DNA from: Favolaschia claudopus
Lineage: Eukaryota > Basidiomycota > Agaricomycetes > Agaricales > Mycenaceae
Assembly (NCBI GenBank): GCA_037176885.1
Contig: JAWWNJ010000007.1
Coordinates: forward strand, 2,170,001 to 2,234,000
Length of the DNA: 64,000 nucleotides
Reading direction: 5' to 3'
Made by a program: the position numbers and the translations under genes
Part shown: piece after piece, positions 46,901 to 58,873 of the stretch
Layout: the number at the start of each line of letters is the position of its first letter
How positions within the stretch are numbered: the first letter of the stretch is position 1
Notes under the pieces: generated by a model
The model's input: the letters and a program-made list of their open reading frames with translations, nothing else
What the model was told of the DNA's origin: nothing
Database searches by the model: none

Positions 46901-47872
46901 AAAAAGGAAGCACGAAGTAATGTTTCATTAGAAGAATAGCTGAAGAATTTCTGTTCCAGGAACGAAGCGGCGCGATACGTGCGGATCCGAAAAAGGAATG
47001 ATACGATGGAAGGATGAGAATAATAGAAGGATGTCAGCCAAGAAAGAGACGCGTGCCACCGAGATAATGACGCGCGAGGGACCGGCCGCGGGAGCGAGTG
47101 CGGGGCAAGAAACGAAGGGAAGGCGCGAAGGGCGAAAAAATACGAGAATATGGTGGGGCACGCAAAACATGAAAAAATGAGAACTCATGAACTTACTTTG
47201 CGACGAGTTCGTGGAAGTGTTTGCCAGAGTCAAGTAGAGAGCTTATGCGGTTGACGGCAAAAACGTCCGGCGCGGTCTCGCGCAGAATGTGGTGCGTCGC
47301 GAGCAGACGAAGGATATGTGCTGTGAAGAAGAAGTCAGCATCGAGAGCGCGTCGACCAGAGCAATACGAATACCAAGCTTCGCTTGCTCAACGCCCGTGC
47401 TCGCCGCAATTTCTCGGACGTGCACTGGACCATCCCGAAGGACCTCGACGACATGAGCAGCTTCGAAGACGCGTAGACAGCTGGGGAGGTGGTATCCCAT
47501 CCCCGCATCGCATAGAGTCAGAAACGGGACCTGTACGGTCGCCGCCATTTGCCCGGCAGCTGCGACGATGCGATTTATAGCTGCGACGACAGTCGGATGG
47601 GTGGTGAGCTGCTCAGCAGGAGAATTGGGGTCGCATGGCGCATCTAGAGAAGGAAAATCGAGGCTGAAAAGGCTGGATTTCGTAGGGTCGAAGGTAGACG
47701 AGGATGAAGATGAGGGCGACGGTGGTGGGCTTGCATAGACACGGGAAAGAGAATTTGCCTTCCTGTGTGTGGAAGGGGGTTCGGGAACGTGTGCGGTGGC
47801 ATATACAGTCTCGATGTCGTGGAGAGCGTCGCCGAGGATGGTGTGGAGGGCACGGAGGACGGCGAAGGTCAT
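43904..47872 (-). CDS. O-methyltransferase with long proline-rich tail
   Basis: An S-adenosylmethionine-dependent O-methyltransferase of the plant/fungal COMT type. The N-terminus MTFAVLRALHTILGDALHDIE, then DFPSLDAPCDPNSPAEQL, VPFLTLCDAGMGYHLPSCLRV and GPVHVREIAASTGVEQAKL form the winged-helix dimerisation domain. HILRLLATHHILRETAPDVF, FGYFGWLEG-like sequence (GVGYFGWLEG) and RLERFGKAMAGTGGWEAPGAV follow. The Rossmann core shows VIVDVGGGIGSTSMLLA (SAM motif), AVRFQVHDFFTPQPITNAAV and LRVVLHDWPDAFAHRILLRL with the catalytic His. After the usual end (GWKVVRVAKAPGSLFGHITAV) there is a tail of about 330 residues rich in Pro, Ser, Gln and Arg. About 7-8 introns; the join near 46,080-46,200 in GC-rich simple sequence is unresolved and could hide a frameshift. 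Confidence 0.78.
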
Positions 47873-49400
47873 CGGGGGCCAGGAATGGAGACCGGAGGGC
47901 TGAGAGGGAGCAATTTATTGGGATATTTATTTATTATTTTGTCACAATTTGGCAGCCAAATTTCGATTGACAGGACGCGTCTTCGATGTTCTTGTCTCGG
48001 TTTCCCTTGCTTTCTTCATTGTCCCGACACTTTCCGCGGCCGCGAATAACCACAACAGACGCGTAATGTTGGAACATATCGGAGATGAAGACGAGGAGCG
48101 TATTTGCGCATGTTGCTCAAAACCTTTGCTGACATCGCCGCCGCCGCCACCAACGACGACCACCTCCACAACATCACAATTTATGCTTTCAATCCAACTG
48201 CGATTCCGACGCCGACGGAGCTGATTCTGGCGGTCTTTCTACAGTTTACCAAATTTCGGAGTCATCTCGAGACGCTGTAACTCGTACCCCTCGATCCTCT
48301 GCATTCCCGGGCAATTTCCCAACGATTCCAACGGTGACGGGCTGCGATACTTAGCTTTGGAGGCGTGAGGCTTCCATGCGACTCTCCCAGCGTTTCCCCT
48401 GATCTAGATCGAGTGCCAATGCCCTTCATCTAGTCTTTGTGTTACTGAGGAGAATTTATGTATCGCGTCCCACCCGCTCTTCGGTCATGTCCTCGGTCTA
48501 CCTGAGATACTGGGCTAACGAGGCACTCCAAAATTCCCTGGGGTTTCTCTTTCGTTATCTTCGAACCCCGCTGCGTCTCGACCCTTTCATTCCCTTGCCT
48601 CGGCTTCGCTCGTTCAGCCCCTCGTCGTTTCAGCCACAGTTATCTCCAGTCATGCTCAGTTTCTCTACAAAAAAGACAAAGAACCCTTGACAATATTGAA
48701 TAAATACTCCGTCCGAGTCTGCTTACAGTACTCGTCGCGCCCTGCTCTTGCCCTTATGTGGATGGTGCCAGCATGGCCCAATGTGAAACTGGAAACACTG
48801 AGCTGGCATTATTGGAAGAACGAACGGGCATCTACCACTCAAGCTCGAACGCCGACCGACTACCCTAGAGGTTCAGAGTCTTCTTCTCATTAAACCCAGA
48901 CTCGGAGGTCAATCAGCATTGCCAAGCAACCGTGCAAAACCTTCATACTCGCGCTGCCGGCCCGCGAGATGAAGCGACCGACAACGCTGGGAAATGGACA
49001 TAAATGCCTCGTCGGAAAACGAATTTTGGCCACACGGTCATTTTGCCGTGCTGTAAATAGCGGAGCCAAGGACACACAACAAAATCCCGCCAACGTACGA
49101 ACGACGGCGCTCTATGTCGTTTCGGCAAACTGAACAAAAATAAACCCGCTGATTGCAGTTCACCATATGAAGATCCTTCGCGGATACGTCGCAGCTGACA
49201 AAAACATGCAAGTTACAACCAATCTCACACTCTGCGCCACTAATACACAAGCCGTGTAATAATAGTACCTACCTGCAACTTGTCTTGGCTTGGTATGTTC
49301 TCCTTCTTTCTTCTTTGATGTGTGTCCGGTTTCTAATCAATTCATTTAACCCGCCGACCTATAAAAGGTCTCTCGTTCTCAATGCACCCACAGGACCACA
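47873..49400. promoter_or_regulatory. 1.5-kb divergent intergenic region
   Basis: Between the methyltransferase (-) and the secreted GMC oxidase (+). A strong TATA box TATAAAAG at 49,360-49,367 lies about 35-40 nt before the GMC start codon. Frames inside (such as 48,439-48,690) are unconvincing. A CCGCCGCCACCAACGACGACC-like simple stretch occurs near 48,140-48,165. Confidence 0.5.
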
Positions 49401-51849
49401 ATGACGGTCCGTTCTCTCCTTCCTGCTCTCATTCTCGCCGCCCGATTCGCGTTCGCCAGTGTCGACACTGAAGGCGCAAGCAAACTCCCCGACTGTTCGA
49501 CTGTCAATCGTGCTAGTAGCGCCTACGACTACATCGTCGTTGGTTCTGGTGCCGGTGGTGGACCGGTTGCTGCGAGACTCGCAGAGAATGGGTTCTCCGG
49601 TGTGTCGGGTTCAATTTTGTATAGCATAACAAAAGATTCGAGCAACGGTTCAAGTGCTCGTCGTCGAAACCGGTGTGGATCAAGGCAACAACATCAATAC
49701 TACCTCTGCTGCGTTCGCTCTACCTGTAGTTGAAGGTTAGAATACGATCTTCTGGGAAGAAAGCGCCCTCATGAAACGATTTAGACACCAAGCTCGACCT
49801 GAACTACACCATCAAAGAATACCCTCCCGATTTTCCTATCCAGCGAAATGACATCTGGTACGCTCATTTTTGCTGCTGAATTCAATCCTCCACTTACTCA
49901 AATAAATTTCAAGGTATCCTCGAGCCGCCGCCATCGGAGGGTGCACAGTACGCCGCTCTCACTCACATTGTTCGTTCGTTCATTGTATCTCTGCAACTAA
50001 TGAAACAGATTCACAACGCCATGGCAAATAACATCGGCGGCCTCCGCGGCACATTCGACAAACTAGCAAAGATGTTCAACGACAACACCTGGACCCGCGA
50101 CAACATGCAGAAATTCTGGGTTCTAATCGAACGAAACCTCTACCTCACACCTCCGAACCCCGATCATGGATTCAATGGATATATAAGTACGACTCGAATT
50201 CCGGAGAATTTCAGCTCGGCGGGTAAGCTTGTTTTCTGTCCTGGACTGAAATTCAAATTTAAATTCCTTGCTTAGACCCCGAATGGTCGGCACTAGGCTC
50301 CGCAATCATACCCGCCTCCGGCCCTCTCATCCCAGACATCAACTCTCACCTCCCAATCCCTTCCTTCGGTCGGGGTCTCTCAACATCCACCATAGATCTA
50401 GCCGGAAACCGTTCATCCGTCCATGATCGCCTGGTTCAAGTCGCTGCGAGCCACCCTGATAAACTTAAACTCATGACCGACACTCTGGCGACCAAGGTTC
50501 TGCTCTGTAAAGCTCACAACAACGTGGTCGCATATGGTCTGTCCGTTGCTCCGGGTGCAAAATTGCCTATTGCCGGAGGGTTCACGGGTAAACATAATTT
50601 GAAGGAGACGCAGATCTTTGCGAAGAGGGAAGTGATTGTCAGTGCTGGTGCTTTCCAGAGCCCTCAATTGGTAAACCCGATTCCTGCGCCGTGAATGCAC
50701 ATCTCAATTGTTTATTTGCAGCTGATGGTATACTATGCTGCAAGATCTGTCGCGAATCTTCGATTGAGAAATCTTTTCTAGCTCTCCGGCATCGGCGATC
50801 CCGCACAGCTCAACAAGTTCGGGATCCAAACCATTGTCGATCTTCCTGGAGTCGGATCGAACTTGCAAGGTACGTTGATTGGATCTTCCCCTGTAACTCA
50901 ACCATTCAACCCATCCTCCATAATAGACAACGACGAACTTCCCGTTGTATGGGAATTCAAAAACAACTTTATTCCCGGGGACACCACCTCCTGGGGAGAA
51001 GTGTTTGCCACTTCCAATGGCTCAAATCCCATCGAACCTGATGTCGACACGTATTTCGTTCCTGCAGAGTTCACAGGATACCGGCACGGTCTGTGCTTTC
51101 TCTTAGAACGTTCCATGTAGCTCTTCTAACGCAAATATGATAGGATTCGTCGCCATCGCAGCCGCCACACCCAACTTTTTCTCCATCATCAACCTCAAAG
51201 CCCTAGCCTCCTCGTCAGGCTACGTCCGTCTCACCGGTTCCCACCCGCAAGACCTCCTCGACATCAACAAATTACGCTTCCAAGCCCCCGGCGGGCAGCA
51301 GGATATCGTGGATTTGCGCGAAAGGTTGAAGCACTGGAGGGAGGTTCTGACGGCCCCTCAAGTTGCCAAGTTTGTCGAGAGAGAGGTGCTTCCGGGTGCG
51401 AATGTTACGAGCGACAAGGAAATAGACAATTATATTTTGGAGAACATCTTTGGTGAGATCGTTATAGTTCCCACAGCTGAAGGTTGAAATCGTTGACAAC
51501 TTGTTCGATACTCTAGCGCACCACGCATGTTGCACGAACCCAATTGGGCTGAAATCTGGTATATCTTCTGCTACTCGACCAAGATCAATTCATTCATTCT
51601 CTCTCAACTAGACCCTCAAGCTGTCCTGGACGGAAACTTCAACGTTTACGGCGTCCAGGACCTACGCGTGATAGACGCTAGCTCTTGGCCCGAATCCCCA
51701 GGATACTTCCCTACATCCCCTACTTACATGGTAAGTTCTTTAATCCCCCGAACGTTGACTCGGTAATCGACTCAAACCCCTTGCTACCGTCTCAGATTGC
51801 GGAAAAAGCTGCTCAAGTCATTTTGAACGATGCCAAGAAGAAGAACTGA
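49401..51849 (+). CDS. Secreted GMC oxidoreductase (aryl-alcohol-oxidase/dehydrogenase-like)
   Basis: FAD enzyme with signal peptide (MTVRSLLPALILAARFAFAS), so extracellular. The FAD motif is YDYIVVGSGAGGGPVAARLA, followed by VLVVETG after an intron. FPIQRNDIWYPRAAAIGGCT and HNAMANNIGG form the first GMC region. VIVSAGAFQSPQL, LMLSGIGDPAQLNKFGI and DLPGVGSNLQ form the second signature. The C-terminus has AHHACCTNPIG, with the catalytic His, and DASSWPESPGYFPTSPTYM, then IAEKAAQVILNDAKKKN. In this subgroup the second catalytic position lies in the PGYFPTSP segment instead of the usual His or Asn, so activity there is uncertain. About nine introns. Such enzymes supply H2O2 or act on sugars and aryl alcohols during lignocellulose growth; the exact substrate is unknown. 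Confidence 0.87.
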
Positions 51850-52339
51850 CCCGTGCATCAGAATGCTAAATTCCGACGTTGGTATACTCAGTATCATGGT
51901 GTTACGCTAAGGATAGGGAAATTGAATGAAATTGTCCAAGCGAGTCGCGACCGAACTGGTGGCTGTGCATTGGTTCAATTTTTTCGGAGTACCTACGAGT
52001 AGCTCTCCACCTGAAGGACGAACGGAAGTAAAATTCCCGATAATAAGAACTCCTTATTTAATATTTGAACAAGAGAACTCGAAAGTCGGACGATTTCAAC
52101 AAGCTCATGGGCGGAAAATTTGCCAAAACAGATACCTGAACGGACACTGATCAACGGAGGCAAGTAGTGTGAAGCCTTTGCGAAGGATTACTCGGAATGA
52201 ATTTTCTGGACTCTAACAATACTCTTCTATGTATGTACAATACACCGTTGCATTTCTTCGAACTATTATACGAGCGGCAAAATAAATAACGTGGTGTATG
52301 TAGTACATTGTGACAAGAACCCCCGAAATGACCGAAAGA
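51850..52339. other. Convergent intergenic region
   Basis: About 0.49 kb between the GMC oxidase and NADPH oxidase 3' ends. No feature is recognised. Confidence 0.4.
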
Positions 52340-54534
52340 TTAGAAATGTTCCTAGAGAGGAAAGAAAACGTCAACAAGGACAAGAGTGATAGACGACACT
52401 GACGCCTCCTTACCTTATCGAAAGTGAATTGAACGCGGGCGTTGGTGTGGTGCACTGTAGCCTCTTTGATAGCCTTCGCCAGTGGTGTCGGGCCGCAGAA
52501 ATACGTCTATTCAAGCAAGTCACTGTCAGAATACCGCGTCTTCGAGTGAGTGGCAACAACAAGAAACTCACCCCAACCTTCGTCCTCAACTGCTCAGCCG
52601 TCCCTGGCGCATACTGCCCACCCTGAATAGCCTGATTTATCTGCCCATAAATCGTCATCCAATCCGGCCTCCCAAACAGCGTGCGCGTCCGCAAAAGCGT
52701 AAGCGGGTCATAAGCAGCGCCAGCGTCATTGACAGCGATATTCCATAACATATCTTCGCTGATTTTTTGTGTTAGGTAGATGTTAATGCGCAGGAAGTTC
52801 GCTGGGTAGCAATCAAGTTAGTTGGTGTCGAGGAGGGAAATGATTTAGATCGTTACTCACGATCAGCTTGTGAGGCCTCGACCTCAGCAAGTAGACTCTG
52901 GAACCACCCGAACGAGGGGGCATCACGACAGACCCAGAAGAATTCGACACGTCGCAGAGAGCCTAGATTGCCTTTGCGTTGTTTATACCTTGCGGGATTG
53001 ATTAACAGTCTGCTATACACCGCCAGTCTCAGCAGAGATCTCACCAGATGTCCTTGAGTATGGAGGCAAATGGAGTAACACCTGAACGCCAAACAGTCAA
53101 CCTCTTCGCTCACTGTAAATGTGGGGAACACAAGCTTACCAATACCAGCACCGATAAGAACCGCAACCTCGACATCGAAAACATCTTCAGCAGGCGCCCC
53201 GTATGGTCCGTCGATGCGCACATGAGGCATAGCGCCCGTCGTACTTGCGTCTGGCTCAACAAAGTCACCGCGGAAGCCTGCGGTATTGTTATCCTTCTCC
53301 GACCCCGCCATAGCGGCTTTGGTCATGGCAGCCACCACCGAAGGACCGGCACCGAGTCGCTCTCCAAGCGCGTGGGTGAAGTCGCCGACCTGTCTCACGT
53401 GCACGGAGACGTATGGATCGTCCGGAGCGGAGGTGATCGTGAACTGAGCAATCGAAGGCGTAAGAAATAGGACAATTGTGTGGCAAGTGAAATAGACATA
53501 CAGGATGCCACTGGAATTTAGAGATTTCGGGAACCTGGAGGAAAAGCCATTGACCGGAAACGTATTTGAAGCTGGGCTTAACGATTCGCAGTTCCATTGC
53601 GCCTGGCAAACGATATATCAGCGTCGATAGTTGTGTTTATGGGAGAAGTCATACCACTCGGGTGAACAAGGACACGAGAAAGTCGGGTTGCTCGGCGGGC
53701 GCGAATCTCCCTATACACGCGCTCGCCAAAGTACAGAATACCAGGCCAGATAGTGTACCGCCAGCTGAGATAGCCAAGACAGTGCTTATTGTCGTAGAAA
53801 GGGAATGTGTTGGTGTAGGCGGCGTCGACGGTGTCGCGGACAAAGCATCCGGTCGCGTGTGTGTAAAGACCAATCATGAAAAAGAAGGCAAGGTGGTGAG
53901 TGTACCAGAAGGCTTCGAAGCACTGGTGGCGCATTTTGGCTTGAGCGGTGGTGTACATCAAGAGCATGATCAGGAGCATGAAATGGCCAGTAAATCCTCC
54001 GGGTTGCGTGTAGTGGATATCGAGAGCAGTTTGTTTCCGGACCTCTGCGACACACGGTCAGTGTTGGCGATGAGATCAATGAGGAGAAAGAAAACGCTTA
54101 CGAGCACGTTCAACGTTGATGAAATTGATATAATGTCCCGTCGTGTGAACCATGCTCCAGAAAGCCATAGAATAAGCCACTTGTCTGTGGAACCACAAGT
54201 TCTCGTCCGCCGGAAAGAGCCATGTGAGCTTGGGCCGAACCACTCGGATGATGTTTCGCAGCAGCGGAATCAGAATGAGGGCTCCGTCAAACGCGAGAAC
54301 TAAGCCAGCGCCACGCGATACCCACACAGAGTATTGGAGCAAGTTGAGGGCGGCCAGCTTCTCGTTTGTTTCCTGTGGCGGCGATTCAGTAATTTTGAGC
54401 ATAGGAAATCGAAGCCCACTGACCTGGCTGTGCCATCCGTACGCAAAGAGAAAGAAGTGGAGACCATAGAATATAACGTTGAAGGTAAGGCGTTTTGCAG
54501 AGAGAAACTCCTTCGCGAACCAACTTTCTCCCAT
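52340..54534 (-). CDS. noxA: NADPH oxidase catalytic subunit, NoxA/Nox1 type
   Basis: A membrane flavocytochrome that passes electrons from NADPH through FAD and two haems to O2, making superoxide. In fungi it works with NoxR and Rac in hyphal fusion and fruiting. The N-terminus MGESWFAKEFLSAKRLTFNV is typical of fungal NoxA. Transmembrane region: SRGAGLVLAFDGALILIPLLR, RQVAYSMAFWSMVHTTGHYIN (haem His) and AFWYTHHLAFFFMIGLYTHA (haem His), with the Cys-containing loop KHCLGYLSWRYTIWP. FAD part: SGQWLFLQVPEISKFQWHPF then TITSAPDD. NADPH part: VRIDGPYGAPAEDVFDVEVAV with LIGAGIGVTP, EFFWVCRD, GRPDWMTIYGQI and VGVYFCGP. The end is DKEHF after a final intron. No calcium-binding EF-hand, which separates it from NoxC. 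Ten or so introns. Confidence 0.93.
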
Positions 54535-55096
54535 AATGTAAAGCGTTGATCTTTCGAAAGTAAAGGAACGAGATCTGAATCCAGTCAGACGGCGTGAATA
54601 TTAAGGAAAGGAGGGGGAGAGGGTGGGGTGAGGAAAGAGAGATGCTAGCGAGATATTTGGAGTCTTTCGTTGTAACACCGGTTTTGGGTTCTAGGCAGTT
54701 CTAGACAGCCAAAAGCGGAATATGAATGGTGACAAACGACAAAGGCCGTCAAGGCCAAGAGAAACACATTCTAGAGCATAGATAGAGCGCGGTAACGGGT
54801 TTCATCAAGAGTCTTCGGGTCGAAGACCTCTCCAGACCGCAGAGAAGAGATGGGTCGTAGCGTCGGTGCCACAAGTTCGGGGTTACGTTTGGCGGGCTTA
54901 AGGACAGATTGATACGGGTTGGATGTCCTCGCAGTTAACTTGTCGAATGGCGGTATTTCACTGGATTCAAGGTGATTGCAAGGACTTCAACATGGACGTT
55001 GGAAACTTGTAACTCGTCAGTTTGTTTGTTTAGTTCTGAGAGTGATCGGCATCTTCGGCAATCACAGTCCAAACGAGTTATTTTTTTTTGTCCGCA
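54535..55096. other. Divergent intergenic region
   Basis: About 0.56 kb holding promoters of noxA (-) and the F-box-like gene (+). A T-run sits directly before the latter's start codon. Confidence 0.4.
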
Positions 55097-56467
55097 ATGA
55101 CACCGAACAAGAGGCTCCCCGACCTTCCCACAGAGCTTCTCCACTTGATTTCAAGCGACTTGGACCTGAAAGAGAATCTATCTCTATGCCGTGTTGCCCG
55201 CCGTCTCCACGCCATCTGTCTCGAGAGGATCTACGGCTCCTTGACGCTCGAGAACTTGCCCAAGATCCTCCGCGCGTGCAAGACGATCCTTTCACGGCCC
55301 GAGGCAGGCTCTCTGGTGCGCGAACTGAGAATGTACGTAGTGCTGAACCTTTCATTACATACGAGATCAATTGAGAGTATTTCCAGCGTCTGCCACACAA
55401 AACATGCAGTATTCGAAAAATTCTACAATATACTTCAATCCGCCCTCAGACAAATGACAAATCTACGCATTCTGCACGTATGGTCACCCAAGCTTTTCGG
55501 TGCTGTCGCTTCTATCGATTTCCCCAAACTTCGAGAGTGCACCCTCCCAGGTCCCTCCGGAAGTACTTGCTTCCCCTTCCTCCGCCGCCATCCAACGATA
55601 ACCTGCCTGTATATGATTGCGGAAGAAGACTCTCTGCCCTCACCTCATCCTACGGTAGTCATGCCGGAATTATATCGCTTCGAGGGTACAGACGAGGCCG
55701 CGCGCTGCATCGTCCCTGGCTCTCCCGTTTCTCTTCTCGGAATCGTTTGGCCAGCTCGAGAGAACGTCGACTTTCTGCGCGGATTTGAGTCAATAGCGGC
55801 TTCTACATCTGAAGTCATCCATCTCAGCACACTGATCTACTCCTGGGATCCCGCTCTCGTGGTGCATGTCAGAAAATACATACCGAACATTCAACACCTC
55901 CAGATCATGAATCCCCTCGGTTCTCTGACTGCCCCAATCTCAGAAAATGTGACTGTAACACACTCGATTTCTTCGTCCCCACTGATGTATCGACAGGATT
56001 TCCTCACCACTGTCGAAATCACACTCCGTTCTCTACCCTGCCTCATAGGCATCGTCATCGCCGAAACAAGCTTCCACCGCTCCTTCCCTATCGATCTCAT
56101 TGCCTCCGCCCTGGAATCCCAATTTGACTTGGTCCGTCGCTGGGGCGACTTCTGCCCCACCCTCCTCAGCGTCTGCCTCTCGAGCGAGAAAACCACCTGG
56201 CACCGCGTCGTGGACGACATGTGGTTCCCAGGTAATCCTCTTCTAGACTGTGCGGAGAGCTTGGAATGCATCAAATGGCTACTCGGACGCATCGCCCGGT
56301 CGCCTGATCTACCTGCGATTTACCGTAGCTTTGCGAGGTATTTCGGCGGAAGCGCGGGGTTTTCGCTTTTGGAAGAGGCTGCGAAGCGGGATGAGGATCT
56401 CCCCCCTTTCGATCTTGTACGCCTCGAGGACGGGCGAACTGTGATTGATTTTTCGTATAATCTCTAG
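55097..56467 (+). CDS. F-box-like protein, single exon
   Basis: 456 residues without introns, unusual in this window. The N-terminus MTPNKRLPDLPTELLHLISS, then LDLKENLSLCRVARRLHAIC is an F-box-like motif (LPxEL...ISxLxL...L..VCR). Such motifs bind Skp1 in SCF ubiquitin ligases, the rest of the protein choosing the target. The remainder shows weak leucine-rich character (LPKILRACKTIL, LRILHVWSPKLFGAV, DFPKLRECTLPG) but no countable LRR array; mushroom genomes hold very many such F-box-like proteins. The start at 55,097 is the first ATG; the frame is open slightly upstream but has no earlier ATG. Target unknown. Confidence 0.75.
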   Translation: MTPNKRLPDLPTELLHLISSDLDLKENLSLCRVARRLHAICLERIYGSLTLENLPKILRACKTILSRPEAGSLVRELRMYVVLNLSLHTRSIESISSVCHTKHAVFEKFYNILQSALRQMTNLRILHVWSPKLFGAVASIDFPKLRECTLPGPSGSTCFPFLRRHPTITCLYMIAEEDSLPSPHPTVVMPELYRFEGTDEAARCIVPGSPVSLLGIVWPARENVDFLRGFESIAASTSEVIHLSTLIYSWDPALVVHVRKYIPNIQHLQIMNPLGSLTAPISENVTVTHSISSSPLMYRQDFLTTVEITLRSLPCLIGIVIAETSFHRSFPIDLIASALESQFDLVRRWGDFCPTLLSVCLSSEKTTWHRVVDDMWFPGNPLLDCAESLECIKWLLGRIARSPDLPAIYRSFARYFGGSAGFSLLEEAAKRDEDLPPFDLVRLEDGRTVIDFSYNL

Positions 56468-56709
56468 CTGACTTCCACGAATGCATGATTATGAACGAAC
56501 TATGCATGAAATTTCGCTTATTCTTGGTACTGGATATGCTCATCGTCCCATACCGCACACGGAAAAGAGATCATCGGACGCCAAATCTAAGATTCGATTA
56601 CAAGAGCTAATAGCGACTCCTCGGTTCAAGATACAATACAGTTTTGTGTGTACATAGATTACCAATAGAATAGGAAATAAAAACGCGCTCAATGGAAAGA
56701 GTTGAGCGT

Positions 56710-57891
56710 TCAACTTGAAGCCGTCAAAGCAAACCAAAACTCCACGATATTGTCCAGCACTGTCTGCGCAATCCCAGGAGTCCGACTCCGCCGCCGATGT
56801 TCTTCCATGCGCATCAGACGATGGCTGCGTCCAGGGGGCGAGCTCAGACTGCGCGTGGAGGAGTCCGAGGCGAATGAGCTGTCGACGGAATAATCTGACT
56901 CGGAGACAGACGACGCCTCGTCGAGCTCGGACTCGGAAGAGCCAGATTCTTCCGAGGGGTCGTCCGATTGCAGTGAAGGACTCGGTGAGGGTGCAGCGAA
57001 ATGGACTGCCTTTCGCATGCGCGGACGCTTGGGAACGAGATGTCCCAAGCGTTTGAATTGCCAGCGTGCCTCTGCTTCGCGCTGCTGTGAGTCTGCGTTG
57101 AGCAAAATATCTGAAAATAAGACTAGAATTCAGCGCTCACCAATTTACGAATATTTTCAACCTCCTCAGGTGAAACTCGAGGCAAAGTCGAATCGAACAA
57201 GATCTTCGCATAGAGTCCGCGCGAATGCTTCCTCATTCGCCCATTCGGTGCAATCGGCCTAATAAAGGAAGGACGAGATGCAGCCTTTGGCGGTTCTGGT
57301 TCAGGGATAGTATCCTCAGCCAGAGAACGAAGCGACTCTTGGTACCACAGCTCCGGGGATATATTGGCTGCTGGGATCGTGTAGGCGTCGAACAAGGGCG
57401 GGGGTGGGGAGGATTGGGCCTTCAGCTCTGAGATTGCAGGCAGGGTCTCATTCGGAAGCTCGAAGACGGGAGGTGTGGGGTTTACAACATCACCCGTTTC
57501 TTCATCTAATTTGAAACATCATGATTGTAAGACCAAGTACTAGGTGTCAGAAGAAAACGAATTGTAAACGTACAATTCGCATCGCTGATCTGCGTGGAGA
57601 AACACGAAAAGTCAGGGTTCCCGGGATATAACCCGAACGGTAACTCTGAAAAAAAAAGAATTGAGACTCATTGGAGTGGAGGAAATAACAAAAGCACTAA
57701 CCGTTCATTTGGAAATTGACATCGACTGAAAAGCCAAAAGAGGCATCCGTCATCTCGACGTCTGCAGGAGCGGTATCTTCAGTGGGGATACAGCTCGTAT
57801 CCATCATATCCTCCGTATCGTAGCAGTAGTAGCCGTAGTCGTCAGCACTAGTACTGCGCTCAAGCGGTGCAGCGAACTCTTCGGCGAACAT
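56710..57891 (-). CDS. Unknown acidic/serine-rich protein
   Basis: About 320 residues in four or five exons; no family recognised. It starts at MFAEEFAAPLERSTSADDYGY (first real ATG), with a Tyr/Asp/Glu-rich N-terminus. The middle shows ELPFGLYPGNPDFSCFSTQ, PELWYQESLRSLAEDTIPE and SRGLYAKILFDSTLPRVSPEE, then RKLVSAE. The C-terminal exon has REAEARWQFKRLGHLVPKRP, the acidic-serine run SEESGSSESELDEASSVSE-like (56,870-56,960), and ends VLDNIVEFWFALTASS. The pattern LFDSTLPRVSPEEVENIRKLV looks like a short conserved helix in a fungal-specific nuclear or regulatory protein, but that is a guess. No signal peptide or membrane segment. Confidence 0.55.
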
Positions 57892-58873
57892 AGTGATGAA
57901 AGTGGCGTTCGGTGGCACGGAGAGGGATGAATAGTTCCAGAATCTCCCCGCGTTATATAGGACAGTCAAAGCAGCGCTTGGGCCTCGCTACGCTTTGGCG
58001 TCCGCAACTGGGAACAAATGCTTTGACCATTTTGATGGGTTTGATGGAACACGCCGCTTTGACCATGGCATTGTTTTTGCTGTCCGAGCCGGTTGACCTA
58101 CATCTCGGACAAGTGTAACCTGAGCCGATGCAGTGTTCTACGAACATCAAGAGCGACAGCGCGACTAGGAGAAGATCAAGAGCTTTGGGATGGTGAATCG
58201 TGATGCCACACTCTAGTTTGAGGGAGCCTCAGGTTGTCCTCAGGGAGACCTTCTATTTCTTGTTCTGTAAGCCGTTCCAGTAAAATTTTCTTCTGTAATG
58301 GCCATGAATTGCTCCATGCAGGTTGTTGTGTTGAGTTGGGAAGAGGCCAGGAAGAGGCGGAAATGATGTGTCAAACTGATGCAATCAGCGGCAATCAGTC
58401 AACCTGAGTAGCCGAATTTCAACCAAGATCACGTAATTCAATTGTTCAACTTGTTTTATGCAGTTTCGTGCCTGGGACAACGTAGCAGAAAAACGAGGTG
58501 ATACTGTGCAGTAGTTGCGGCTCGTGCTAATACCGAATCTCAGTGCAAGCAAGTAGTGCAGAATATTGTGATTGTAAACGATTCGCTTAATAAGTACGGA
58601 TAAGTATTGCCCAAGCCGAGCCCAACGGTAAACACTTATGTAGTACGTAGCAAATTTCGTCAAAAGATGTAGAAAAGTATTGCTGTGGCAACTGTAAGTA
58701 TATGTATTCTCATCGATATAGATAATGGATTCCCGACGACGATTGAAAAAAGTGCAACTTCATTCAACTGTGCAAGAAGCGTGAGGACGAGTGAGAGTCC
58801 CTGTGCGCAGTAAAATGTTAGCGTGCCTCGCAAGAGTATTACAAAGACTTACGTAGACCGATTTCTCAGCTGG
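57892..58873. other. Intergenic region
   Basis: About 1 kb between the unknown protein gene and the interrupted BTB gene (both minus). Frames are short and unconserved. It contains the promoter of the upstream gene. Confidence 0.4.

Noticed and set aside
49401..54534. GMC oxidase and NoxA as a functional H2O2 pair
   Set aside because: Only adjacency supports it; NoxA is a conserved signalling enzyme found in varied contexts.
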